Shown here: positions 8,639 through 17,428 of the stretch, piece after piece
Numbering within the stretch: the first letter of the stretch is position 1
Layout of the letters: each line of letters opens with the position of its first letter
Assembly (NCBI RefSeq): GCF_019091085.1
Contig: NZ_JAGXJY010000006.1
Span: forward strand, 1 to 64,000
Direction: 5' to 3'
DNA length: 64,000 nt
DNA from: Mesorhizobium sp. GbtcB19
GTDB lineage: Bacteria > Pseudomonadota > Alphaproteobacteria > Rhizobiales > Rhizobiaceae
Notes under the pieces: model-generated
The model's database searches: none
Told to the model about the DNA's origin: nothing
What the model saw: the letters and a program-made list of their open reading frames with translations, nothing else
Program-made: the position numbers and the translations under genes

Positions 8639-9244
8639 ATGTCAGAAGCCGCCAACATCGTGGCAGACCCCGCCAGACAGGAGAATGTGACCCGCATTCT
8701 CGACTGCGCCGAGCGGCTGTTCCGCCACTACGGCTACGGCAAGACCAACGTTGCCGACATCGCCCGCGAGCTCGGCATGTCGCCGGCCAACATCTACCGC
8801 TTCTTTGCCTCCAAGGTTGAGATCCACCAGGCCGTTTGCGGCCGCATGCTCGGCGCCAGCTACAAGATGGCCTACGAGATCATGCACCTGCCGATCAGCG
8901 CCGAGGAGCGGCTGCGGCGCTACATCCACGCCCAGTACAAGATGACGCTGGAGGTCATGCTCGACCAGGAGAAGGTGCATGAGATGGTCATCGTCGCGCT
9001 GGAGCGCGACTGGGGCGTCATCGACAAGCATGTCAACAGCATCCACGACCTGTTCGCCGAGGTGATCCGCGAGGGTGTCGAGGCCGGCGAGTTCAGGCAG
9101 CAGGATCCTGAAACCGCCTCGCGCTGCTTCGGCGCCGCCACTGTCATTCTGTGCCACCCGCAGATGGTGGCGCAGTGCCTTGCCAAGACCAACCGGGCGA
9201 TGCCCGACGAACTTATCGACTACGCCATCAGAGCCTTGAAATAG
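8639..9244 (+). CDS. TetR-family transcriptional repressor of the adjacent RND pump
   Basis: A 201-residue protein with a typical TetR N-terminal helix-turn-helix (LFRHYGYGKTNVADIAREL, then GMSPANIYRFFASK) and an all-helical ligand domain. It begins the transcription unit that continues, after a 52-base gap, with the membrane fusion protein and RND pump. This is the usual layout of self-repressed efflux operons. The dyad at 8598-8619 is the likely operator. The inducing compound is unknown. The ribosome-binding site is weak. Confidence 0.85.
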   Translation: MSEAANIVADPARQENVTRILDCAERLFRHYGYGKTNVADIARELGMSPANIYRFFASKVEIHQAVCGRMLGASYKMAYEIMHLPISAEERLRRYIHAQYKMTLEVMLDQEKVHEMVIVALERDWGVIDKHVNSIHDLFAEVIREGVEAGEFRQQDPETASRCFGAATVILCHPQMVAQCLAKTNRAMPDELIDYAIRALK

Positions 9245-9296
9245 AAGCTGTCCGCCGGGTGCGGTCGACGATCATCTCCAGTTCGGGAGTGCTAAG

Positions 9297-10460
9297 GTGT
9301 CTTTGTCCAGTTCCATCCTCCGCAAGCTGCCGGCCGCCGGCCTCCCAGCCGTCGGTATCGTCGTAGCGGCGCTCGGCCTTGCCGGCTGCAGCCAGGAGAA
9401 GGCCGAGGTCGTCCAGGAAATCGTCCGGCCGGTGAAGGTGGTCGAGATCGGCGAGGCGCAGACCACTCGCCAGCTCGACTATTCCGGTTCGGTGCGGGCC
9501 CGCACCGAGATGAATCTCGGCTTCCGTATCGCCGGCAAGGTCACCGAGCGCCTAGTCGATATCGGCCAGCATGTGAACGAAGGCGACGTGCTCGCCCGCG
9601 TCGATCCTTCCGACTACGAGCTGTCGGTGAAGAGCGCCGCCGCGAGCCTCGATGCCGCCGAGCGCCAGGTCGAGACCGTCGACCTCGCCAGGAAGCGCGC
9701 CGAACAGCTCTATGCCAAGAATTTCGCGCCGAAGTCGCAGCTCGACCAGGCGCGGCTGACCTATGACCAGGCAGTGGCGACGCGCGATGCCGCCCGTTCG
9801 ACGCTGGCCCAGGCGCAGAACCAGGTTCAATATGCCGATCTGAAAGCCAGCAAGAATGGCATCGTCACCGCGATTTCCGCCGATGTCGGCCAGGTGGTCG
9901 CCGCCGGCACGCCGGTAATGACCGTTGCGGTCGACGGCGAGAAGGAAGTGTCGATCGCCGTGCCGGAAATGGACATCGCCGGCTTCAAGCCCGGCAAGGA
10001 GGTCAAGGCGAGCTTCTGGTCGGACGAAGGACTTGCGCTCACCGGCAAGGTCCGCGAGGTCGCCGGCAGCGCCGACCCGCAGTCGCGCACCTTCGCCGTC
10101 CGGGTGTCACTGCCCAATGATCCGCGCGTACTGCTCGGCATGACCGCCAATGTCCAGGCGACCGTCGGCAGCAAGGCGCAGCTCGTGTCGATCCCGCTGA
10201 CCGCAATGACCGAGAAGGACGGCAAGCAGATCGTCTGGACGGTCGACCGCGGTTCCGACACGGTGCATCTGCGTCCGATCAAGGTCGCCAACTTCACCGC
10301 CGACGGCGTCGCCGTGGCCGACGGCCTGAAACAGGGCGATGTCGTGGTCGCGGCCGGCACCCAGTTCATGACCGAGAACCTGAAGGTCAAGCTTTCCGGC
10401 GACGCTCAGCAATCCGCCTCGGCGGAGGACGACGTCGCGACCACCAGCAGCCTGCACTAA
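9297..10460 (+). CDS. RND efflux periplasmic adaptor (lipoprotein)
   Basis: A 387-residue membrane fusion protein linking an inner-membrane RND pump to an outer-membrane channel. The N-terminus ends in the lipobox LAGC, so it is predicted to be lipid-anchored in the periplasm. The lipoyl-like segment (GNVSG-type, GKVTERLVDIGQHVNEGDVL), an alpha-helical hairpin rich in Ala/Gln and the beta-barrel domain follow in normal order. It starts at a GTG preceded by GGGAG. Together with the RND gene 247 bases downstream it forms a two-component set; no outer-membrane channel gene is nearby, so a TolC homologue must be shared. Confidence 0.85.
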   Translation: MSLSSSILRKLPAAGLPAVGIVVAALGLAGCSQEKAEVVQEIVRPVKVVEIGEAQTTRQLDYSGSVRARTEMNLGFRIAGKVTERLVDIGQHVNEGDVLARVDPSDYELSVKSAAASLDAAERQVETVDLARKRAEQLYAKNFAPKSQLDQARLTYDQAVATRDAARSTLAQAQNQVQYADLKASKNGIVTAISADVGQVVAAGTPVMTVAVDGEKEVSIAVPEMDIAGFKPGKEVKASFWSDEGLALTGKVREVAGSADPQSRTFAVRVSLPNDPRVLLGMTANVQATVGSKAQLVSIPLTAMTEKDGKQIVWTVDRGSDTVHLRPIKVANFTADGVAVADGLKQGDVVVAAGTQFMTENLKVKLSGDAQQSASAEDDVATTSSLH

Positions 10461-10707
10461 CCAGGCGGAAGAACGCTTTTCCCGCTCTCGCTGCATCGAG
10501 CCGCGGGCCGGGGAGGGCATGGGTTCCGGGCGGCGGTCGCCCGATCGCGGGACGCCGGCATGTTGGCTCCCCCGCGGCAGTGCCGCGTCCAGCGCGATTG
10601 CGTTTCTCTCTCCGCTTGAGGGGTCTCGCCGCCCGGAAACCCGACCGAGAAATTCATGGGCGGCACATCAGGCGTGCCTTGCCGATCAATTGGACTGGAC
10701 TTGCGCC

Positions 10708-13700
10708 ATGACCACCACGACCGACAGCAGCACTGAAAAGCGGCCCTTCAATCTTTCGCGTTGGGCGATCGGGCATCCGAGCATCGCGCGCTTTCTGTTC
10801 GGGCTGATCATCCTGGCCGGCGCGCTCGGCCTGATGCGCATGGGCCAGAAGGAAGACCCGGACTTCACCTTCCGCGTCATGGTGGTGCAAGCGATCTGGC
10901 CTGGCGCCTCGATCCAGGACATGGAGGATCAGGTCGTCAACAAGATCGAGCGCAAGCTGCAGGAAACCCCGCATCTCGATTTCGTGCGCTCCTACACCCG
11001 CGCCGGCAGCGCCATCATCACTCTCCAGGTCAAGGGCGATACCAATGCCGACCAGGTGAAGGACGCCTTCTATCAGGTGCGCAAGAAGGTCGGCGATATT
11101 TCCGGCGACCTGCCGCAGGGCCTGCTCGGTCCCTATTTCAACGACGAGTTCGGCGACACTTTCATCACGCTGCATTCGATCAGCGGTGACGGCTTCACCT
11201 ATCCGGAGCTGAAGAAATTCGCCATCCAGGCGCGCGACATGCTGTTGACGACGCCGGGCGTGGAGAAGGCCGTCATCATCGGCGACCAGCCGGAGAAGAT
11301 CTATATCGACGTCTCCTCCAAGGCGCTGGCCGAGCGCGGCCTGACCATCCTCGACCTGCAGAACGCCGTCAAAGGCCAGAACGCCGTCGATCCGGCGGGT
11401 AATGTCGACACCGGCCTGCGCTCGGTGCGCATCTCGGTCGAGGGCGACGTCACCAGGGCCGCCGATATCCGCGAGCTGAGACTCCGCTCAGGCAACCAGG
11501 TGACGCGTCTCGGCGACATCGCCACCGTCTCGTCCGGCCTCGAGGATCCCTACGAGCGCAAATACCGCTTCAACGGCCATGAGAGCGTCCAGCTTGGCGT
11601 CGTCATGGCCAAGGGTTTCAACGTCAGGGACGTCGGCAAGGATGTGGAAGTGACGTACCAGCGCTTCGAGGCAGGCTTGCCCTACGGCGTCGCGGTCGAC
11701 CAGATCTCCGACCAGCCGCAGGTGGTCAAGGACGCGGTGAGCGAGTTCATGGAGGCGCTCGGCGAAGCGCTGCTGATCGTGCTTGCCGTCTCGCTGCTGT
11801 CGATCGGCTGGCGCTCGGGCCTGGTGATCGCCATCGCCATCCCGCTGGTTCTCGCCGCCACCTTCGCCATCATGTACGAGATCGGCATCGACCTGCAGCG
11901 CATCTCGCTCGGTGCGCTGATCATCGCGCTCGGCCTGTTGGTCGACGACGCCATGATCGTGGTCGAGATGATGGAACGAAAGCTCGAAGAAGGGCTGGTC
12001 AAGATCGAGGCGGCGAGCTTCGCCTATACCTCGACCGCCTTCCCGATGCTCACCGGCACGCTGATCACCACGGCGGGCTTCATCCCGGTCGGCTTCGCGG
12101 CGTCCACCGCCGGCGAATATGTGCGCACGCTGTTTTATGTCGTCGGCATCGCGCTGGTCGTGTCGTGGTTCGTCGCGGTCTATTTCACACCGTGGCTCGG
12201 CTACATGATCCTGAAGCAGCGCAAGCATGCCGGCACCCATCACGATGTCTTCGACACCGGCTTCTATCGCCGCTTGCGCGCCACGGTCACCTGGGCCGTG
12301 CGCCACCGCATCATCGTGCTGGTCATGACGCTGGTCACCTTCGCCACCAGCCTGTGGGCCTTCCAGTTCATTCCGCAGAACTTCTTCCCGCAATCCTCGC
12401 GTCCGGAAATCCTGGTCGATCTGTGGCTGCCGGAAGGCACCTCGATCAAGGAGGTCGAGAAGCAGGCCCAGGCGCTGGAAGCCAAGATGATGGACGATCC
12501 CGACAAGCGCTTCATCGCCACTTATATCGGCGAAGGCGCGCCGCGCTTCTTCCTGCCGCTCGACCAGCAGCTGCGCAACCCCAACTTCGCCCAGTTGCTG
12601 GTGATGGCCAAGGACGAGCCGGCGCGCGAGCGGCTGATCGTCAAGATGCGCAGGATCCTGGCGCAGGATTTCCCCTCGATTCGCGGCAAGGTCGACCGTC
12701 TCTTCCTCGGTCCGCCGACCGGCTGGCCGGTGCAGATGCGCGTCATGGGTCCGGACCGCAAGGAGGTGCGCCGCATCGCCGACGAGGTGAAGGCGAAGTT
12801 CCAGGCCAACCCGCTGCTTGGCGCCATCCATGACGACTGGCTGGAGCCGGTGCCGGCGATGAAGCTGGTGATCGACCAGGACCGCGCCCGGGCGCTCGGC
12901 GTCACCTCGCAGCGCATCCGCCAGATGCTGCAGGCCACCATGTCCGGCGCGCCGCTCGACGACTTCCGCGACGGCGAGGAGACGGTCTCGATCGTCGCCC
13001 GCGAGCCGGATGCGACCCGCCATCTCCTGTCCTCGGTCGACTCGGTCTACATCCCGACCGACTTCGGCGGCTCGGTGCCGCTGTCGCAGGTGGCCAAGGT
13101 CGTGCCCGTCATGGAGCAGGGCATCGAATGGCGGCGCGACCGCCTGCCGACGATCAGCGTGCGCGCCACGCTGCCCGACGGCGTGCAGTCGAACGACGTC
13201 GTCACCAAGATGTACAACGACATGAAGGACCTGCGCGCCGGCCTGGCGCCCGGCTACAAGGTCGAGATCCAGGGCGGCGCCGAGGATTCGGCCGAAAGCC
13301 AGGCTTCGATCGCCGCCAAGGCGCCGATCATGCTCGCCATCATCGTCGTGCTGCTGATGGTCCAGCTGCAGCATTTCGGCAAATCGATGCTGGTGCTGGC
13401 CACCGGTCCGCTTGGCATCATCGGCGCCGCCGCGGCGCTGCTGATCAGCGGCGCGCCGTTCGGCTTCGTCGCCATCCTCGGCGTCATCGCGCTGCTCGGC
13501 ATCATCATGCGCAACTCGATCATCCTGGTCGACCAGATCGACCAGGATATCGCGGCCGGCATGGAACGATCGGAAGCGATCGTCGGTGCTGCCGTGCGCC
13601 GCTTCCGGCCGATCATGCTGACGGCGCTGACCGCCGTGCTGGCGCTGATTCCGATCTCGCGCGCCGTGTTCTGGGGGCCGCTCGCCTACGCCATGATGGG

Positions 13701-13863
13701 CGGCATCCTCGTCGCCACCGTGCTCACCATCCTGGTGCTGCCGGCTGGCTACGCCCTGTTCTTCGGCCGCGCGCCGAAGAAGGCCAAGACCGACGAGCAG
13801 GCGCCCGAGCCGGAACAGATCGAAGGCATTGAAAGACCGCAGCTGGCGCTCGCCGCGGAATAA
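10708..13863 (+). CDS. RND-family efflux pump, inner-membrane component
   Basis: A 1051-residue, 12-helix proton-driven transporter with the usual duplicated halves. The first transmembrane helix follows ARFLFGLIILAG, the loop GASIQDMEDQVVNKIE is typical of the porter domain, and helix 4 carries the proton-relay pair in LLVDDAMIVVEMMER. An open frame extends upstream to 10519, but the ATG at 10708 gives the family's normal length and N-terminus (SRWAIGHPSIARFLF). The substrate is not deducible. The 247 bases between the adaptor and this start show no recognised element. Confidence 0.9.
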   Translation: MTTTTDSSTEKRPFNLSRWAIGHPSIARFLFGLIILAGALGLMRMGQKEDPDFTFRVMVVQAIWPGASIQDMEDQVVNKIERKLQETPHLDFVRSYTRAGSAIITLQVKGDTNADQVKDAFYQVRKKVGDISGDLPQGLLGPYFNDEFGDTFITLHSISGDGFTYPELKKFAIQARDMLLTTPGVEKAVIIGDQPEKIYIDVSSKALAERGLTILDLQNAVKGQNAVDPAGNVDTGLRSVRISVEGDVTRAADIRELRLRSGNQVTRLGDIATVSSGLEDPYERKYRFNGHESVQLGVVMAKGFNVRDVGKDVEVTYQRFEAGLPYGVAVDQISDQPQVVKDAVSEFMEALGEALLIVLAVSLLSIGWRSGLVIAIAIPLVLAATFAIMYEIGIDLQRISLGALIIALGLLVDDAMIVVEMMERKLEEGLVKIEAASFAYTSTAFPMLTGTLITTAGFIPVGFAASTAGEYVRTLFYVVGIALVVSWFVAVYFTPWLGYMILKQRKHAGTHHDVFDTGFYRRLRATVTWAVRHRIIVLVMTLVTFATSLWAFQFIPQNFFPQSSRPEILVDLWLPEGTSIKEVEKQAQALEAKMMDDPDKRFIATYIGEGAPRFFLPLDQQLRNPNFAQLLVMAKDEPARERLIVKMRRILAQDFPSIRGKVDRLFLGPPTGWPVQMRVMGPDRKEVRRIADEVKAKFQANPLLGAIHDDWLEPVPAMKLVIDQDRARALGVTSQRIRQMLQATMSGAPLDDFRDGEETVSIVAREPDATRHLLSSVDSVYIPTDFGGSVPLSQVAKVVPVMEQGIEWRRDRLPTISVRATLPDGVQSNDVVTKMYNDMKDLRAGLAPGYKVEIQGGAEDSAESQASIAAKAPIMLAIIVVLLMVQLQHFGKSMLVLATGPLGIIGAAAALLISGAPFGFVAILGVIALLGIIMRNSIILVDQIDQDIAAGMERSEAIVGAAVRRFRPIMLTALTAVLALIPISRAVFWGPLAYAMMGGILVATVLTILVLPAGYALFFGRAPKKAKTDEQAPEPEQIEGIERPQLALAAE

Positions 13864-13878
13864 AGGTGGCAACCTGAA

Positions 13879-13914
13879 ATCATCCGCCATCGGCAGAAGC
13901 CGGTGGCGGATGAT
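13879..13914 (+). terminator. Stem-loop after the RND gene
   Basis: A 16-base stem with one G-T wobble (13879-13894 pairs with 13899-13914) and an AGAA loop starts 15 bases after the RND stop codon. There is no T-tract, so it may be a processing or stability hairpin rather than a classical Rho-independent terminator. Confidence 0.45.
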
Positions 13915-14055
13915 CCGCATCAAGGGCTCCAGCGTGGAGCGAAAAATGCTCCGCGCAGGGGTTTCGGCAAAACAGATTTCCTTTTCACGAACTTGATACA
14001 GGCCGATCCTGCGCCGATATCGGAGCGACAACGCTCGTCATCGCTGGATCATCCC

Positions 14056-15405
14056 ATGTCAGAAAAACGGCAGCTGCGACTTGGCGCCTTCATGCGTCCC
14101 GTCAGTCTTCACACCGGCGCCTGGCGCTATCCGGGCGCTTATCCCGACGCCAATTTCAACTTCGCGCATCTGAAGCGCTTCGCGCAAACGCTGGAAGCCG
14201 CGAAGTTCGACGCCTTCTTCATGGCCGACCATCTGGCCGTGCTCAACATGCCGATCGAGGCGCTGCGGCGCAGCCACACGGTGACGTCCTTCGAACCGTT
14301 CACGCTGCTCTCGGCGCTGGCCGCCGTCACCGATCACATCGGCCTGGTCGCGACCGCATCGACCACCTTCGACGCGCCCTATCACATTGCCCGGCGCTTC
14401 GCCTCGCTCGACCATATCAGCGGCGGCCGCGCCGGCTGGAACATCGTCACCACTTCCAACCCGGACGCCGCGCTCAATTTCGGCCTCGACGAGCATGTCG
14501 AGCACGACGAGCGCTACCACCGGGCGCGCGAGTTCTACGATGTCGTCACCGGGCTCTGGGACAGTTTCGCCGACGACGCCTTCATCCGCGATGCGGAGAG
14601 CGGGCTCTACTTCGATACATCGAAACTGCATGTGCTCGACCACAAGGGCGAGCATCTGTCGGTGCGCGGTCCGCTCAACATCGCGCGGCCGGTGCAGGGT
14701 TGGCCGGTCATCGTTCAGGCCGGCGCGTCCGACGTCGGCCGCCAACTGGCCGCCGAGACGGCGGAGGTAATCTTCGCGGCACCGTCCGATCTAGCATCCG
14801 GTCAACGCTTCTTTGCCGACGTCAAAGGCCGCGCGGAAAAACTCGGCCGCGCGCGCGACGACATCAAGATCCTGCCCGGCGCTTTCGTCATCGTCGGCGA
14901 CAGCGTCGAGGAAGCGCGCGCCAAACGCGCCAAGCTCGACAGCCTCGTCTACTACGAGAGCGGCATCGCCTCGCTATCGATCGCGCTTGGCCATGATGCG
15001 TCGGGCTTCGATCCCGACGCTCCGCTGCCGGACATTCCCGAGACCAATGCCTCGAAAAGCAGCCGCGAGCGCGTCATCGAGCTGGCGCGCAGGGAAAACC
15101 TCACTGTCCGCCAACTGGCGCAGCGGCTGGGCGGCTATTCCGGCCTGGCTTTCGTCGGCACGCCCAAGACCATTGCCGACGAGATGGAGGAGTGGCTGCT
15201 CACCGATGGTTCCGATGGCTTCAACGTCATGTTCCCCTATCTCCCCGCCGGCCTCGACGATTTCGCCGAGAAGGTGGTGCCCGAGCTGCAGCGGCGCGGG
15301 ATATTCAGGCGCGAATATGAAGGATCGACGCTACGCGAGAATCTCGGCCTGAAGCGGCCGCCGAACCGGTTCTTCGAAAGCGAGGCGGTTCGCAAGGCCG
15401 GCTGA
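14056..15405 (+). CDS. LLM-class FMN-dependent monooxygenase (NtaA/SnaA/DszA type)
   Basis: A 449-residue bacterial luciferase-like oxygenase. The N-terminus LRLGAFMRPVSLHTGAWRYP, the segment around residue 120 (RFASLDHISGGRAGWNIVTT) and YHRAREFYDVVTGLWDSF are hallmarks of the nitrilotriacetate/dibenzothiophene-sulfone monooxygenase group, which uses reduced FMN supplied by a separate reductase. No flavin reductase gene is adjacent. The chosen ATG gives the family N-terminus; the frame is open further upstream to 13903 without support. It converges on an APC permease gene across a shared terminator. The substrate is unknown; a role in using an N- or S-containing compound is a guess from the family. 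Confidence 0.8.
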   Translation: MSEKRQLRLGAFMRPVSLHTGAWRYPGAYPDANFNFAHLKRFAQTLEAAKFDAFFMADHLAVLNMPIEALRRSHTVTSFEPFTLLSALAAVTDHIGLVATASTTFDAPYHIARRFASLDHISGGRAGWNIVTTSNPDAALNFGLDEHVEHDERYHRAREFYDVVTGLWDSFADDAFIRDAESGLYFDTSKLHVLDHKGEHLSVRGPLNIARPVQGWPVIVQAGASDVGRQLAAETAEVIFAAPSDLASGQRFFADVKGRAEKLGRARDDIKILPGAFVIVGDSVEEARAKRAKLDSLVYYESGIASLSIALGHDASGFDPDAPLPDIPETNASKSSRERVIELARRENLTVRQLAQRLGGYSGLAFVGTPKTIADEMEEWLLTDGSDGFNVMFPYLPAGLDDFAEKVVPELQRRGIFRREYEGSTLRENLGLKRPPNRFFESEAVRKAG

Positions 15406-15420
15406 GCACAGCGCAAAAAC

Positions 15421-15446
15421 AAACGGGCGCGCCGGAGCGCCCGTTT
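15421..15446. terminator. Bidirectional Rho-independent terminator
   Basis: AAACGGGCGC (15421-15430) and GCGCCCGTTT (15437-15446) form a perfect 10-base stem with a six-base loop, followed by T-rich sequence on the + side and preceded by an A-rich run that becomes a T-rich tail on the other strand. It sits between the convergent monooxygenase and permease genes and can serve both. Confidence 0.85.
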
Positions 15447-15464
15447 CTCTTCAAGGCTTGGTCG

Positions 15465-17174
15465 TCAGATGACGAACACCCAGTTGGCAATCAGCATCAC
15501 CGCCACACCGGCCGCGAGCGTCAGGTAGGGCAGCATGCCCGCCTTCTTCACCGCGAGGTCGGCGCCCGTCATGCCGAGATCGGCCAGCATGTGGTCGGGG
15601 AACTTGCCGCCGTCCTGGATGTAGTGGCGGAAGCAGAACACCGGGATGATCAGCGCTGCGGTGATCAGGCCGGCCCACAGCGCCATCGGGTTCCACACCT
15701 TGGCGCCGGCGCCCATGAAGATGGCGTTGACATAGGCGAAGATCGCGCCGATGCCGAGTAGCCAGGTCGGCGCCTTCCATGGGCGGTTGATATGGCCGTT
15801 GTCGATGCGGTGGATCCAGCCGGCATTGAGGTTGAGGAAGTTGAAGATGATGTAGCCGCAGTTCGACACGGCGAGGATGAAGAAGAAGCTCGTCGCGTCG
15901 GCCGAGGCGATGGCCAGAACGATCAGGTTGAAGCAGAGATCGGTCCACATCGCCCGCGTCGGCGCGCCGTGCTCGTTGACATGGCTGAGGTAGCGCGGCA
16001 GCCAGCCGTCGACCGAGCCCTGGTAGAGCGTGCGCGAGGAACCGGCCATCGCCGTCATGATGCACAGCACCAGCGCAAGGATCATCAGCATCACCAGCAG
16101 GCTGTGGATGATCTTGCCGCCGCCGACCATGCCGGCCAAGGCATCGGCGACGCCCGAGCCGTCGACGATCGGCGTCGCCAGCATGCCGTTGAGGCCGAGC
16201 ACGCCCTGGAAGGTGAAGGGCACCAGGATGAACAGCAGCATGCAGAGCAGGCCGGAATAGAAGATGGCCTTGAAGGTGTCGGTGCCGGGGTTCTTGAACT
16301 CCGACGTGTAGCAGACCGCGGTTTCGAAGCCGTAGGTCGACCACGCGGCGATGAACATGCCGCCGAGCGCCAGCGTCCAGCCGGCGATGTTCCATGAGCC
16401 CGGGTCGGGGGCGTAGGCGGCCGCGAGCGGCACCAGCGGCGAAAAGTTCGCCCAGTCGATCTGGCCGGTGAAGATCGGCACGACACCGACGATCAGCATC
16501 GGGATGATGACCAGCAGGCCGATATATTTCTGCACATTGGCCGTGCCGAGGATGCCGCGATGCTGGATGGCGAAGATCACCAGCATCAGCACCGCGCCGA
16601 TGAAGAAAGTGGCGTTGAGCGTGAACGAGACTGGGCCGAGCGTATGGCCCCACAACGTCCAGGTGCGGATCGCCGGCGTCGCCGCGGCCGTCACCGCGGT
16701 GATGGCGTCGGCGGGAGCCGTTCCGGCATGCGCGGCGATATAGGCGACAACCTCCGGCGAGGTCTCGGAGAAGACCGGGATCGGCACCAGCGCGTTGAGG
16801 ATGTAGGCGGCCGCGATCGAGCAGCCGAGCGACAGCACCGGCGACCAGGCGAACCAGTTGCACCACACCGACAGCGGCGCGATGAACTTCGAGTAGCGCA
16901 GCCATGCGGTTGCGCCGTAGATCGAGGCGCCGCCCGACTTGTTCGGGAACAGGCCGGCAATCTCGGCATAGGTGAAGGACTGCAGGAAACCCATGATCAT
17001 GGACACCGTCCAGATCACGAAGGCGAGCTTCCCGGTTGTCCCGGCAATGCCGCCGATCGAGAACAGGACCAGCGCCGGGACGCCGCTCGCCACCCAGAAG
17101 GCGCCACGCCAGTCGATATGCCTGAGCAGCTTGCTTTCCGCAGGCTGCTCCAGGGCCGTGCTTATGGTGCTCAT
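15465..17174 (-). CDS. APC-superfamily permease of the methylated-amine locus (second permease)
   Basis: A 569-residue integral membrane protein with about 12 or more hydrophobic helices. Its N-terminal half has the amino acid-polyamine-organocation signature (VLFSIGGIAGTTGK, then FTYAEIAGLFPNKSGGASIYG). The start is MSTIST at 17174, preceded by GGGGA. A longer frame to 17246 is not supported. It lies downstream of tdm in the same orientation but has a 254-base leader of its own, with a weak copy of the locus motif at 17295-17314. By position it probably imports a methylated amine, its N-oxide or a related amino compound; the substrate is inferred only from context. Confidence 0.85.
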   Translation of the reverse strand: MSTISTALEQPAESKLLRHIDWRGAFWVASGVPALVLFSIGGIAGTTGKLAFVIWTVSMIMGFLQSFTYAEIAGLFPNKSGGASIYGATAWLRYSKFIAPLSVWCNWFAWSPVLSLGCSIAAAYILNALVPIPVFSETSPEVVAYIAAHAGTAPADAITAVTAAATPAIRTWTLWGHTLGPVSFTLNATFFIGAVLMLVIFAIQHRGILGTANVQKYIGLLVIIPMLIVGVVPIFTGQIDWANFSPLVPLAAAYAPDPGSWNIAGWTLALGGMFIAAWSTYGFETAVCYTSEFKNPGTDTFKAIFYSGLLCMLLFILVPFTFQGVLGLNGMLATPIVDGSGVADALAGMVGGGKIIHSLLVMLMILALVLCIMTAMAGSSRTLYQGSVDGWLPRYLSHVNEHGAPTRAMWTDLCFNLIVLAIASADATSFFFILAVSNCGYIIFNFLNLNAGWIHRIDNGHINRPWKAPTWLLGIGAIFAYVNAIFMGAGAKVWNPMALWAGLITAALIIPVFCFRHYIQDGGKFPDHMLADLGMTGADLAVKKAGMLPYLTLAAGVAVMLIANWVFVI

Positions 17175-17294
17175 ATGTTTGTATTCCCCTTTTTGTTGTT
17201 CCCCGCCAGCGACGCTTCGGCTCTCGCGAAGCTTGCTCCCCGGCACATGATCGACACGACTGTCGTGTTTCCACTCAGTCGTATTTTTTTCTTA

Positions 17295-17314
17295 AGAGTG
17301 AAGATTGATCCGGC
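17295..17314. promoter_or_regulatory. Weak copy of the locus motif upstream of the second permease
   Basis: AGAGTGAAGATTGATCCGGC shares the AGAGTGAA half with the motif upstream of the first permease operon (33117-33136) but diverges in the other half. It lies about 120 bases before the permease start. The 254-base gap 17175-17428 shows nothing else recognised. Confidence 0.3.
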
Positions 17315-17428
17315 GCGCTTTCGCGTCAAGCGTTTTGTGAATGTCATGCACATCACGCTTGCGAAACATCGACCCGACCGCCCGCCGGCGGCGGCCGGCG
17401 GGGGCGGATCAGCCTGGGAGGAGGCATA

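Noticed and set aside
11488..14031. Very long open frame antisense to the RND pump (847 codons)
   Set aside because: Composition is His/Arg/Asp-rich with no domain, and it mirrors a clearly conserved RND gene; typical of high-G+C antisense frames.
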